Notes: generated from the sequence alone by a model not told the origin. Counted from the first letter of the stretch, positions 15,959 through 25,053 are shown. The stretch is DNA of 36,703 nucleotides from Saccharofermentans sp. (GCA_024695565.1 JAILHX010000054.1:1-36703), one strand, 5' to 3'. A program made the numbers and translations.

Positions 15959-17740
15959 ATGGCCGTGGCGGATATTAACAAGCACATCAGGGGCAATCTT
16001 CTGGGGAGACTGAAGCTTAGCAAGAAGTTCCTTTTGATGTACATTTTCGGCGTAATAATACCGCTCGTCATTACAGATGCGTTCCTGCTAAGATCCGTCT
16101 ATGAGACAGAAGTCAGGAACCAGTACTACTATAGAGAAAATGCCATCGATGCATATTCGAATTATTTCGAGAACCTGCTCAAAAACGATTCGGCCATGGC
16201 ATCCGCATTTGACCTCAATAAGACTCTTAATTCATTTATCAATACCGTATACGAGACACCGTATAATTACTACGACGCCTATACGAATACTATCGAGAAT
16301 TCGTTCTTTACCACGCTTGCTGACTATAACCGAGACAGGATCGTTATCTACTCCAACAACAGGACGATGCTTAACGGCAACTATTTCCATCCCATGTCAG
16401 AGGCCGAAGATGAGGTGTGGTACAGGCAATATATGGAGAGCGGCGACAAAGAGGCCTTTTACGCTTATTACGATTACGAGCCGGTAATGAGATCTTTTGA
16501 CCAGAAGAGATTTATTTATGTCAGAAGAATGACCAACAAGATCACAGCCATCGACAAACTGGTAACGATCGAACACAAGAACTGGAGGATCACCGAAGAC
16601 CTCGCAGAGATCCATGTCGACTGTGCGATGGTCGTATGCTGCGGTGAATATGTAATTTATTCTAATAAGTATCCGAACATCGGTTTTAATACGCTTCAGG
16701 ATAAGACGGCAAAGTCATCCTACGTTACCGTAAAAGAATTTCCGATGTACGGCAATACTCTGACGATCTATGCCTTTACCGAGAATCTTACAATAAAAAC
16801 GGTCCTGAGCAATAACCTTCCGATCACTTTCCTGCTCATCATCATTACGCTCATTATCCCGATCCTTCTGATGAAACTTCTCGAGCGCTCCATTACCGAA
16901 CGTATAGGCATTCTGGGCAAGGCATTCGGTGAAGGAGACAATGATATCTTCCAGCCGATCAAGGAGATCAAGGGTTCGGATGAGATATCTGCCCTAATGC
17001 ATAACTACAACAGGATCGTAGGGATCAACAGCGAACTTACCAATACAATCTACAAGGACAAGCTCCGTGAGCAGGAGAACGCCATCGCCAGAAAGAATGC
17101 CGAGCTCCTTGCATTGCAGAGCCAGATCAATCCGCACTTCCTGTTCAATGCTCTTGAGAGCATCCGTATGCACAGTATCCTCAAAGGTGAGAACGAGACT
17201 GCCGAGATGGTCCAAAGACTTGCCGTCATGGAGAGACAGAATGTTGAGTGGCATGAAGATGCCGTTACGATCGAAGAGGAAGAAGACTTCGTCGATGCAT
17301 ATCTTCAGCTCCAGAGCTACAGGTTCGGCGAGAGGATCTCTTTCGACATCGATATCGCGGAAGAATGCAAGCATATCCTTATCCCGAAGCTCACACTGGT
17401 TACCTTCGTTGAGAATGCGTGCGTTCACGGCATCGAGTCAAAATCCGCACAGGGCTGGATATTTGTCCGCGTTTACATGAAGGATAATAATCTGGTTATC
17501 GAAGTAGAAGATACAGGTGACGGAATGGACGAAGCAGATGTTAACCTGCTGCAGACCAACATGAACGAAGTCACCATTGATACCATCAAGAAAGCCAAAC
17601 ACGTTGGAATCCTTAATGCCTGCCTCAGAATCAAGATGATGTTCAAGGATCAGGCGAAGTTTGCGATCGAGAGCGAGAAGGGCATCGGCATGAGTGTAAT
17701 CATTACGATCCCGTCAGAGCTGATCACTAAATCAAAGTGA
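15959..17740 (+). CDS. YesM-type sensor histidine kinase
   Basis: This 593-residue kinase is of the YesM/LytS-like class that pairs with AraC-type regulators to control saccharide import. Membrane segments at about 24-44 and 285-306 enclose a large extracytoplasmic sensor domain. A HAMP-like linker follows, then the His_kinase motif SQINPHFLFNALESIR with His393, and an ATPase domain with FVENACVHGIESK and DTGDGM. GAGGAG lies 12 bases before the ATG, a somewhat long spacing. The gene is divergent from the esterase-GH43 gene and eight bases upstream of its regulator, placing the enzyme, regulators and transporter in one utilisation locus. Confidence 0.94.
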   Translation: MAVADINKHIRGNLLGRLKLSKKFLLMYIFGVIIPLVITDAFLLRSVYETEVRNQYYYRENAIDAYSNYFENLLKNDSAMASAFDLNKTLNSFINTVYETPYNYYDAYTNTIENSFFTTLADYNRDRIVIYSNNRTMLNGNYFHPMSEAEDEVWYRQYMESGDKEAFYAYYDYEPVMRSFDQKRFIYVRRMTNKITAIDKLVTIEHKNWRITEDLAEIHVDCAMVVCCGEYVIYSNKYPNIGFNTLQDKTAKSSYVTVKEFPMYGNTLTIYAFTENLTIKTVLSNNLPITFLLIIITLIIPILLMKLLERSITERIGILGKAFGEGDNDIFQPIKEIKGSDEISALMHNYNRIVGINSELTNTIYKDKLREQENAIARKNAELLALQSQINPHFLFNALESIRMHSILKGENETAEMVQRLAVMERQNVEWHEDAVTIEEEEDFVDAYLQLQSYRFGERISFDIDIAEECKHILIPKLTLVTFVENACVHGIESKSAQGWIFVRVYMKDNNLVIEVEDTGDGMDEADVNLLQTNMNEVTIDTIKKAKHVGILNACLRIKMMFKDQAKFAIESEKGIGMSVIITIPSELITKSK

Positions 17741-17748
17741 GGTGGAAT

Positions 17749-19341
17749 ATGCTTAAAGTAATGCTTGTTGATGACGAACCTTATATCCTTCAGGGTCTTC
17801 AGGTCCTTATCGATTGGGAAGGCGGCGGATTCGAGATCGCTGCGACATGTTCCAACGGCAAAGAAGCATTAAAGTATTTGAGCGAGAACCATGTCGATCT
17901 CGTTATCTCAGACATCCGCATGCCGGAGATGACAGGCTTAGAGCTCCTTGAGACCGTAAAGAGGGAGAAGATCTCTGATGCCGAGTTTGTCCTTCTCACA
18001 GGTTACGATGATTTTGCTTACACACAAAGAGCCATCAGAAACGGCTGTCTTGATTACATCTTAAAGCCTGTTATCGAAGAGGAACTTATTACCGTCCTTC
18101 GAAAAGTAACAAACCTCAACAGAGAATCCCTTACCCTGAAGAAAGACAGGGAGAAGATGGAAGACGCTTATCTTGCCAGGATCATCAGACACATCATCAA
18201 GGGCAAGTACAACGAGGAAGATATCGAATATGCCAACAAGCATCTCCAGCTTGCAGGAGATCTGAGATTTATCGATATCGAATTCATCCACAGGGAAGCT
18301 GACGTCGAATCCAGTGAATCTGATGACCTTGGCATGATCCAGAGACAGCTCTGTAATGCCTGCAGGGAAGTGCTCAAAGAATATGCCAATCATTTTGCAT
18401 TGGACTTTACTTACGATGAGGATACCTACAGCGTCGGATTCATATATTGTGCAAACATGGCAGCCATGCGCGACTTGTCTGAGACTGAATTCCTGAATGC
18501 ACTTATAAGAAAAGTAGAAGTGCTGATAATAAAGCCTGTCAGAATATATTGCGGCGAACCCGTTCCGGAACTTGCAGATCTTTATAAGTCTTACGATACC
18601 TGCAGAAGACTTAAGAGCATCGCGGGATTCCACAACACGAAAAAGCTTTATTTTTCCGAAGAACTTGAAGACAATCACAGCAGCATTGTTCTTTGCAAGG
18701 ATACGATCGATGAGATAATCAGTTCGATCGAGAAGAACGATCAGGCCGAGATAGAGGCGGTCATCGAGAAGTTCTATGAAGAACTTAAGGGCAAAGAAGG
18801 AAACAACAGGGCGTTCGACCTTAACATCAACTATCTTCTGTTCCAGCTTATCCATCTGGCAAGCGAACTTGACGATACCGTTAACCAGGAAGAGATCGTC
18901 CAGTACATTTCAGAGCAGGCTTCAGACGATGCCTTCTTAAGAGGAAGCCATGAGCACCTGAAGAAGTTTGCAACCGAGTATGCTGCGTATCTGTCTGAAC
19001 TCCGTAAGAGCGTATCCCACGGAATACTTGCAGTTGTCGAAGCTGAGATCAGGAAGAATTATGCAGAGAATATCAGCCTCAAGGATTTAGGCGACAAATA
19101 TCATATAAACAGTTCTTACTTGGGACAGGTGTTCAGGAAAAAATACGGGATGTCTTTTAAGAATTACCTGACAAATTACAGGATCAAGGAAGCTGCCCGC
19201 CAGATCATTAACACCGACAAGAAGATCAACCGCATCGCAGAGGAAGTCGGCTATAAGGACAGCGACTATTTTATCCGCAAATTCATTGAAATAGAGGGTT
19301 GTACGCCTTCCAAGTACCGCAAGACAAACAGGGATGAATAA
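17749..19341 (+). CDS. YesN/AraC-family response regulator
   Basis: This 530-residue protein has an N-terminal receiver domain (VDDEP near residue 7-11, Asp55 in VISDIRMPEMTG, Lys in YILKPV), a middle region of about 270 residues with no clear motif, and a C-terminal AraC-type double helix-turn-helix (about 425-525; YHINSSYLGQVFRKKYG and IAEEVGYKDSDYFIRKFI). I place the start at the ATG at 17749, preceded by GAGG; a GTG at 17737 overlaps the kinase stop and lacks a site. It probably activates the downstream importer through the direct repeats at 19441-19474. Confidence 0.94.
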   Translation: MLKVMLVDDEPYILQGLQVLIDWEGGGFEIAATCSNGKEALKYLSENHVDLVISDIRMPEMTGLELLETVKREKISDAEFVLLTGYDDFAYTQRAIRNGCLDYILKPVIEEELITVLRKVTNLNRESLTLKKDREKMEDAYLARIIRHIIKGKYNEEDIEYANKHLQLAGDLRFIDIEFIHREADVESSESDDLGMIQRQLCNACREVLKEYANHFALDFTYDEDTYSVGFIYCANMAAMRDLSETEFLNALIRKVEVLIIKPVRIYCGEPVPELADLYKSYDTCRRLKSIAGFHNTKKLYFSEELEDNHSSIVLCKDTIDEIISSIEKNDQAEIEAVIEKFYEELKGKEGNNRAFDLNINYLLFQLIHLASELDDTVNQEEIVQYISEQASDDAFLRGSHEHLKKFATEYAAYLSELRKSVSHGILAVVEAEIRKNYAENISLKDLGDKYHINSSYLGQVFRKKYGMSFKNYLTNYRIKEAARQIINTDKKINRIAEEVGYKDSDYFIRKFIEIEGCTPSKYRKTNRDE

Positions 19342-19376
19342 CTCCGGCCTTTGTTCAAAATGCACCAAATCATTAT

Positions 19377-19416
19377 GCAGTCTGCACAAAACGTGCAGGC
19401 TGCTTCTGTTTGTTTT
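19377..19416 (+). terminator. Terminator after the AraC-type regulator
   Basis: An 11-bp stem (19377-19387 with 19393-19403, GCAGTCTGCAC/GTGCAGGCTGC, one G-U pair) closes a small loop and is followed by TTCTGTTTGTTTT. It separates the regulatory genes from the transporter operon, which then has its own promoter. Confidence 0.87.
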
Positions 19417-19440
19417 ATGTAGAATTCATGACATTTTTGT

Positions 19441-19474
19441 AGAGTTTATCGGTTGTTAAGCAAGAGTTTATCGG
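19441..19474 (+). promoter_or_regulatory. Two direct repeats AGAGTTTATCGG, likely AraC-type operator
   Basis: AGAGTTTATCGG occurs at 19441-19452 and again at 19463-19474, exactly 22 bp apart or about two helical turns; both are followed by a TTGT. The second repeat abuts the -35 element at 19476. Tandem sites on one helix face next to -35 are the usual arrangement for activation by AraC-family dimers, so the YesN-type protein is the obvious candidate. Confidence 0.72.
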
Positions 19475-19475
19475 G

Positions 19476-19504
19476 TTGTGGCAAAAATGGGGCAACCCTA
19501 TAAT
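19476..19504 (+). promoter_or_regulatory. Promoter of the sugar ABC transporter operon
   Basis: TTGTGG (19476-19481) and a perfect TATAAT (19499-19504) are separated by 17 bp. The -35 is imperfect, as expected for an activator-dependent promoter, and the direct repeats lie immediately upstream. The start codon of the binding-protein gene follows about 45 bases after the predicted transcription start. Confidence 0.75.
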
Positions 19505-19556
19505 GTAGGTGCTAAAAACTCGTATTAACGAGAAATCAAAAGCGGGAGGTCTAATA

Positions 19557-21326
19557 ATGAAGACAAAGAAAATCGTTTCATTGGTCCTTGCATCAATGCT
19601 TGCGGTATCATCTTTCGCTGCATGTTCGACCACAACTACTGACGGCACAACTACTGCCGGTGGTGATGGTGAGACAACAGCTGCTACAGATGGTGAAAAA
19701 GAAATCGTCGATTTCACAATGTTTGCTGCTATGGCAGGCAAGGAGAAAGACGCAGACAATGAGATCATGCAGATCATCGCTGAAAAGACAGGTGTCCGTG
19801 TTAAGGAAACATGGCTCACAGGTCAGGATGCTGGTGAGGCTATTGGTTCCATCATCGCTTCAGGTAAGCTGCCTGATCTTATCGATGGTGGTGACGGAAG
19901 CGTTACACTCTATGAGAACGGTTTGCTCGTAGCTTGGGATGATTATCTTGAGAAGTATCCTAACCTCAAGGAAATGTACACTGAGCAGGAGTGGGATCAG
20001 TTCCGTATGGACGACGGCCACATTTACTGGGCTAACGTTTTCGGTAACTCCTATGACCACAACACAGCTACAGGTCACAACGGTGAGGCTTTCTGGATCC
20101 AGGTACGTGTCCTTGAGTGGGCTGGCTATCCTAAGATCGAGACATTAGACGAGTACTTTGATCTCCTCGAGAGATATGCTGAGGCTAACCCTGAGCTTCC
20201 TGACGGAACAACAGTTATTCCTTATACATGTCTCTGCGAAGACTGGAAGTACTATTGCCTTGAGAACGCTCCTATGTTCCTCGATGGTTATCCGAACGAT
20301 GGTTGCGTCATCGTTAACATCGACGCTGGTATGAGCAATCCTAAGGTTGTCGACTACAACACAACAGACACAGCTCATGCTTATTTCAAGAAGTTGAACG
20401 AAGAGTACACTAAGGGCGCTCTCGATCCTGACTTCGCTACACAGACATACGACGAGTATATTGCTAAGCTTTCTACAGGTCGTGTTCTTGGTCTCTGCGA
20501 TCAGTATTGGGATTTCGCTTACAGCATCATGGGACCCTTCTCCACAACTTTGACAGCTACTGATGGTTCTGAGTTCCGTCTCGACGAGCTCGGATGCGAC
20601 TATGTACCTCTCGGCCTCGTTGCAGAGAAAGGCATGGATCAGCAGTGGCACTCTTATGACGACGAGCTTAACTGCTCATCTGGATGCGCAGTTACAACAA
20701 GCTGCTCTGATCCGGATCTCGCTTTCGCATTCTTAAACGCACTCCTCGATCAGGACATCCACGACCTCCGTTTCTGGGGTATTGAAGGCGTTGACTATCT
20801 CGTAGACGAGGAGACAGGTCTTTACTACAGAACAGAAGAGATGAGAGAGAACTGGAAGAGCGACAGCTACAAGGCTAAGCATTCATGCGAATACTCATAC
20901 TGCCCTCAGTGGATGGGTATGAGCAAGGACGGCATCAACCGTATGCAGCCTGGCGAGCAGCCTTCAGAGTTCATCGAGAGCCTTGCCGGACCTCTTAGAG
21001 CTTGCTTCGAAGCTTATGGCGTAGGAACATATTCTGAGTTCATCGGCTCTAAGGTCGTTGTAAATGCTCCTTGGTATCCGCTCTGGTCATGGTCTAACAA
21101 CCTCGGCACAGATACAGAAGGCGGTATCGCTTGGAAGGATATGGGCGAGTGCAAGCACTATTGGCTCCCGACAGTCGTTATGTCAAGTGACTTCGAGTCC
21201 GATTGGGCAGCTTACCAGGAAGCTTATGCTGCATGCAATCCTCAGGCATTCCTCGACGAAGCACAGGCAGCAGTTGACCAGAGACTCGAGACAGCTAAGT
21301 CCTTCGGTTGGACAGAACCTGCTTAA
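19557..21326 (+). CDS. Extracellular sugar-binding lipoprotein of an ABC importer
   Basis: This 589-residue product is a solute-binding lipoprotein of the large LplA/YtcQ-like type. The signal peptide ends in SSFAAC, with lipid-anchored Cys23, followed by a Thr/Gly/Ala-rich linker (about 24-44) and a type II binding-protein fold with several Trp-rich stretches expected in a saccharide pocket. GGGAGG precedes the ATG at 19557; a longer reading from 19509 would hide the signal peptide. Codons are skewed to GCT, GGT, GTT and AAC, unlike most neighbouring genes, suggesting very high expression. The ligand is probably an oligosaccharide matching the upstream esterase-GH43 enzyme. Confidence 0.93.
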   Translation: MKTKKIVSLVLASMLAVSSFAACSTTTTDGTTTAGGDGETTAATDGEKEIVDFTMFAAMAGKEKDADNEIMQIIAEKTGVRVKETWLTGQDAGEAIGSIIASGKLPDLIDGGDGSVTLYENGLLVAWDDYLEKYPNLKEMYTEQEWDQFRMDDGHIYWANVFGNSYDHNTATGHNGEAFWIQVRVLEWAGYPKIETLDEYFDLLERYAEANPELPDGTTVIPYTCLCEDWKYYCLENAPMFLDGYPNDGCVIVNIDAGMSNPKVVDYNTTDTAHAYFKKLNEEYTKGALDPDFATQTYDEYIAKLSTGRVLGLCDQYWDFAYSIMGPFSTTLTATDGSEFRLDELGCDYVPLGLVAEKGMDQQWHSYDDELNCSSGCAVTTSCSDPDLAFAFLNALLDQDIHDLRFWGIEGVDYLVDEETGLYYRTEEMRENWKSDSYKAKHSCEYSYCPQWMGMSKDGINRMQPGEQPSEFIESLAGPLRACFEAYGVGTYSEFIGSKVVVNAPWYPLWSWSNNLGTDTEGGIAWKDMGECKHYWLPTVVMSSDFESDWAAYQEAYAACNPQAFLDEAQAAVDQRLETAKSFGWTEPA

Positions 21327-21357
21327 GTCTGGTAAGTAGTTTGTATTATTAAATTGT

Positions 21358-21400
21358 GTGGTGGCGACCATGGCGCAACTATGGTTGCCACCACTTTTAA
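21358..21400 (+). terminator. Intra-operon hairpin (partial terminator) between binding protein and permeases
   Basis: A 15-bp stem with G-U pairs (21358-21372 with 21380-21394) closes a seven-base loop and is followed by TTTTAAT. Such hairpins after the binding-protein gene commonly reduce read-through and protect the upstream message, giving an excess of binding protein over permeases. The permease gene has its own AGGAG just after it. Confidence 0.8.
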
Positions 21401-21415
21401 TAGGAGTGGCTAAAC

Positions 21416-22402
21416 ATGGAGAATTCGATTTCCCAATCGAAAGTAAAAGATCCCAAAGAGATCGACATCAACAAGCCGAAGTTTACTGTCAAAGAGTTCA
21501 AGAGACAGTGGGTACTTGTTGCAATCAGCGCCGTTTATGTAATCTACGGTATTATCTTCTACTATCTTCCCCTCGTAGGTTGGATTATGGCTTTCCAGAA
21601 GTTCGTTTACAGAGATAACATAATTCAAGCCATAACCGGATCTAAGTGGGTAGGATTAGACAAATTCAAGTTCCTTTTCAGTAATAATAAGTTCCCTATT
21701 GTTATTAGAAACACGTTTGCAATGGGTACGCTCAATCTTATATTCAGTACCATTGCGGCAATCGTTTTCGCTATCCTTTTGAATGAGGTTAGAAATAAGT
21801 ATTTTAAGAAGTCTATCCAGACGATTTCATATATGCCCCACTTCCTTTCATGGATCATCGTTGTTGCTATCGTACATGATGCTCTTACATCAACCGGTAT
21901 CGTCAACGACCTCCTCATGAGAGTCGGCATCCTCAAACAACCATATGCGTTCCTAGGAGACCCGAAACTATTCTGGGGAATCGTAACATTCAGTAACCTG
22001 TGGAAAGAGACCGGTTGGAATGCGATCATCTATCTCGCAGCTATCACTTCAATCGATCCCTGCCTCTATGAGTCAGCATCAATCGACGGTGCAGGACGTT
22101 TCCAGAAGATGCGTTATGTAACTCTTCCGGGTCTCCGTCCGACCATCATGATCCTTCTCCTTATGAACGTAGGTAACGTTCTTAACGCAGGATTCGAGCT
22201 CCAGTACTTGCTCGGTAACGGTCTTGTACAGAACGTTTCAAGAACAATCGATATCTACGTTCTCGACTGGGCTCTCGATGCTAAGAACATGGACTACTCG
22301 TTAGGTACCGCCGCAGGTATTTTCAAGACCGTTGTATCCATGACGTTCATTGTCGGTGCTAACTACATCGCCAAGCGTAAAGGCGACGATCGTCTGTTCT
22401 AA
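21416..22402 (+). CDS. Sugar ABC transporter permease, LplB/MalF-like
   Basis: This 328-residue integral membrane protein has about six membrane segments, beginning near residues 37-58. The EAA loop that contacts the ATPase is visible as YESASIDGAGRFQKMRYVTLP (about 218-238). It is one of the two channel subunits of the importer whose binding protein is encoded just upstream. AGGAG at 21402-21406 precedes the ATG. It ends 18 bases before the second permease. The transport ATPase is not encoded in the window, so a shared MsmX-like ATPase elsewhere is likely. Confidence 0.93.
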   Translation: MENSISQSKVKDPKEIDINKPKFTVKEFKRQWVLVAISAVYVIYGIIFYYLPLVGWIMAFQKFVYRDNIIQAITGSKWVGLDKFKFLFSNNKFPIVIRNTFAMGTLNLIFSTIAAIVFAILLNEVRNKYFKKSIQTISYMPHFLSWIIVVAIVHDALTSTGIVNDLLMRVGILKQPYAFLGDPKLFWGIVTFSNLWKETGWNAIIYLAAITSIDPCLYESASIDGAGRFQKMRYVTLPGLRPTIMILLLMNVGNVLNAGFELQYLLGNGLVQNVSRTIDIYVLDWALDAKNMDYSLGTAAGIFKTVVSMTFIVGANYIAKRKGDDRLF

Positions 22403-22420
22403 GGAAGGAGGTAATATAAA

Positions 22421-23359
22421 ATGTCTGACATTTCAAATGTAGATTTTGAGAGAATCAAGCATAAGAAGAGAATGGCGACAGAAGATATTATCTTCTACAT
22501 CTTCAATACTGCCTTCCTTCTCTTATTTGCAGTCGTAACACTTTATCCTGTACTTAACACATTGGCTTATTCCTTCAATGATGGTAATGACGCCGTTAGA
22601 GGCGGAATCTATCTGCTTCCCCGTAGGTTCTCTTTGAGAAGTTATCAGGAAGTTCTCTTCGAGAGAGACGGTATTCACCAAGGTGCTAAGATAACAGTAG
22701 CCAGAACCATACTTGGTACACTTACTTCTTTGGCAGCTAACGCTTTGCTCTCATTCATCCTGAGCCGTAAGAAGTTCCTGTTCAAGTCAAGCCTCTCTCT
22801 TTTCTGGATCATTACAATGTACGCTTCAGGCGGTCTGATTCCTGTATTGATCCTCTTCAGATATCTCCACCTCACATCCAGCTTCTGGGTATACATCATT
22901 CCCGGTATGGTAAGTGCATTTAACGTAATGGTTATGAGAACTTACATGCAGGGTATCCCGGATTCACTCGAAGAAGCTGCTCAGCTCGAAGGTGCAGGAT
23001 ACATGAGAGTATTCGTCAGCATCATAACGCCTCTGTGTAAACCGGTTTATGCAACTATCGCTTTGTTCGTAGCCGTATATCACTGGAATGCATGGTTCGA
23101 TGCTATGCTCTATAACAGATTCGATCCTCAGTACACGACGCTCCAGTACGAGCTCATGAAACTCTTGGATTCCGTATCTGCTACAACAGGCGGTCAGGGT
23201 TCAGCTGCACAGATGACAGCTGCAAACGCTAACACACTTACACCTATCACGGTAAGAGCTGCCGCTACAATCGCGACAATGGCACCTATCATCGCCCTCT
23301 ATCCGTTCCTTCAGAGATACTTCGTTACAGGTCTCACAATCGGTGGTGTTAAGGAGTAA
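22421..23359 (+). CDS. Sugar ABC transporter permease, LplC/MalG-like
   Basis: This 312-residue protein is the second channel subunit. It has about six membrane segments and the EAA motif LEEAAQLEGAGYMRVFVSIITPL (about 188-210). The AAQMTAANANTLTPITVRAAATI stretch near residue 265 is typical of the MalG-like partner in this subgroup. GGAAGGAGG precedes the ATG. Together with the preceding permease it forms the heterodimeric channel. A strong terminator follows, ending the three-gene transporter operon. Confidence 0.93.
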   Translation: MSDISNVDFERIKHKKRMATEDIIFYIFNTAFLLLFAVVTLYPVLNTLAYSFNDGNDAVRGGIYLLPRRFSLRSYQEVLFERDGIHQGAKITVARTILGTLTSLAANALLSFILSRKKFLFKSSLSLFWIITMYASGGLIPVLILFRYLHLTSSFWVYIIPGMVSAFNVMVMRTYMQGIPDSLEEAAQLEGAGYMRVFVSIITPLCKPVYATIALFVAVYHWNAWFDAMLYNRFDPQYTTLQYELMKLLDSVSATTGGQGSAAQMTAANANTLTPITVRAAATIATMAPIIALYPFLQRYFVTGLTIGGVKE

Positions 23360-23383
23360 TTATTCGATCAGTTAAGATCAAAC

Positions 23384-23430
23384 GGGGCTGTCTCATAACA
23401 CGGGGCAGCCCCTCTTATTTAAATTTTTTT
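23384..23430 (+). terminator. Terminator after the transporter operon
   Basis: A seven-bp GC-rich stem (23384-23390 GGGGCTG with 23406-23412 CAGCCCC) is followed by a T-rich tract ending in seven Ts (to 23430). Its 5' arm and loop share GGCTGTCTCATA with the secY terminator. Confidence 0.85.
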
Positions 23431-23544
23431 CGAGACGAATTAACCTCGAAAAGATGGAGTTTTATAAATCCATTTGTTGTACAATATGAAAACTTGCGCC
23501 GCAGACGCCAACTATTAGAAATAAATACAGGTATATATCATTAA

Positions 23545-25050
23545 ATGAATATTCTTAAACCAGACAGTCCGATAATGGGTTTTATCAGCACAGTCGCGGA
23601 TCTCGTAATCCTCGATCTGCTGTGCATAATATGCAGCCTGCCCATCGTTACATACGGTGCGGCAAGTTCTGCCAAATACTATGTAGCCATGAAGAAGATA
23701 AGGGGAGAGGATACCGGCACGATAAAGCCCTTCTTCAAGGCCTTTTTCCAGAACTTCAAACAGGCTACTATCGTCTGGATAATCATGCTCGTTGCGATCG
23801 GCATAATCGTTTACGACTGGATGTGGATCATGTATACCGGCTGGGCAGAGACACCTCTGCTCTATAAGGTCGGAATAATCGCTTTCAGTGTTATCGCACT
23901 TCTCATGACGATCACACTGTTCCCTACGATCGCAAGATATAAGATGAAGACGACTGAAGTATTCAAGGCCGCTCTAATCTTCGTAATCATTAAGTTCATC
24001 CCGCTCATTCTTATTGCAGCGCTCATGGTAGGTTCCGTTGTTGCGGCTATCTGGTATGCACAGTGGTTCCCGCTTATATATGTATTCTGTTCAACTACTA
24101 TTACTTATTTCCTCTGCATCGTATTCATCAAGCAGTTCGATAAGCTCGAGAAGACACAGGCTGAGAAGCTCAAGGCTCTCGAGGAATCTGCTGAATACGA
24201 TCCCGAGACTGATGCAGCGGGTAATGTTTCTCTGGCTGCAGCGAAAATTGAAGATCAGGAACTCAAGAAGAACCTTGACACTCCTGATGAACCGGAAGAC
24301 AAGTCCGGAAACAGGGTAACCAGATTCTTCAGAACGGAAAAGAAGAAGCTCCAGGAACTTACCTGGAAGCAGAGACTCCAGTATTTTGCCCAGTATTACT
24401 TGGCAGGAACCCTTCTTGTCATCGCGCTTCTGGTTGCAGCCGGCTGGTACGGCTACGATATTTACAGGGATAAGATGCGAGTCATCGGCGGAGGATTGAT
24501 CAATTGCACTATATCTGATGAAGGCGAAGAGTATGCGACTACAGGATTCCTCGCATATGCAGGCTACGGCAAGCCCAGAACGGCAGCTCTTCTCAGTGCG
24601 GATAACCTCAGTTTCTCTGATGAGATGGAATATGAATCGAAGTATCTTGAAGTTGCATTCAGGGCATCTCTCCTTACAGGTACTTACGATTACATGATCA
24701 TGCGCGAGGACGTTGTATATAACTACACAACGCCTGACTATTTCCAGGATATGCACGAACTCGTTAACATGGAGAACTTCTCTGAAGACGATTTCTATTA
24801 CTATGTAGCTACAGAAGAAGAGAAGGCTAAAGCTTCTCAGGGCATTTCTTTCAATGAGATGTTCGGACTCGAAGAAGAAGAGGAAGAAGACCAGCCCTTA
24901 CCGCTCGCTCTGAAACTTACAGATGAGATCGAGAGAAAATTAGGTCTTGATGAGCAGTACACATACTACATCGCATTCGCATATTCGACGGGTGCCAACG
25001 GCAACGCCGATTATATTAAGTTTATCGAGTACCTGTTCGGCAAGTGCTGA
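23545..25050 (+). CDS. YesL-like (DUF624) membrane protein with extra extracytoplasmic domain
   Basis: The first 200 residues form a YesL/DUF624 domain with membrane segments at about 18-36, 74-92, 108-128, 146-168 and 174-196; YesL proteins accompany sugar ABC importers, and their function is unknown. A charged cytoplasmic linker (about 197-282, including an FFRTEKKKLQELTW stretch) leads to a further membrane segment (about 286-304) and a C-terminal domain of about 195 residues, predicted outside the cell. That domain has an acidic run (EEEEEED, about 443-449). Its pattern, with a GTYDYMIMREDVVY stretch near 379-392, loosely recalls one lobe of a solute-binding protein. At 501 residues it is more than twice the usual YesL length. 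The Shine-Dalgarno is weak. Confidence 0.83.
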   Translation: MNILKPDSPIMGFISTVADLVILDLLCIICSLPIVTYGAASSAKYYVAMKKIRGEDTGTIKPFFKAFFQNFKQATIVWIIMLVAIGIIVYDWMWIMYTGWAETPLLYKVGIIAFSVIALLMTITLFPTIARYKMKTTEVFKAALIFVIIKFIPLILIAALMVGSVVAAIWYAQWFPLIYVFCSTTITYFLCIVFIKQFDKLEKTQAEKLKALEESAEYDPETDAAGNVSLAAAKIEDQELKKNLDTPDEPEDKSGNRVTRFFRTEKKKLQELTWKQRLQYFAQYYLAGTLLVIALLVAAGWYGYDIYRDKMRVIGGGLINCTISDEGEEYATTGFLAYAGYGKPRTAALLSADNLSFSDEMEYESKYLEVAFRASLLTGTYDYMIMREDVVYNYTTPDYFQDMHELVNMENFSEDDFYYYVATEEEKAKASQGISFNEMFGLEEEEEEDQPLPLALKLTDEIERKLGLDEQYTYYIAFAYSTGANGNADYIKFIEYLFGKC

Positions 25051-25053
25051 TGC

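Noticed and set aside
18061..18855. A 264-codon frame antisense to the AraC-type regulator
   Set aside because: It is long, but it lies wholly opposite a gene with clear receiver and helix-turn-helix domains, has no ribosome-binding site, and shows no recognisable domain.
23431..23544. Possible riboswitch between the transporter operon and the YesL-like gene
   Set aside because: Only a small TCGAG/CTCGA hairpin is visible, with no conserved core of any known riboswitch class and too little length.
24091..24756. A 221-codon frame antisense to the YesL-like gene
   Set aside because: It has no recognisable domain or start signal, and it follows from codon bias on the opposite strand. The plus-strand gene has coherent membrane segments.
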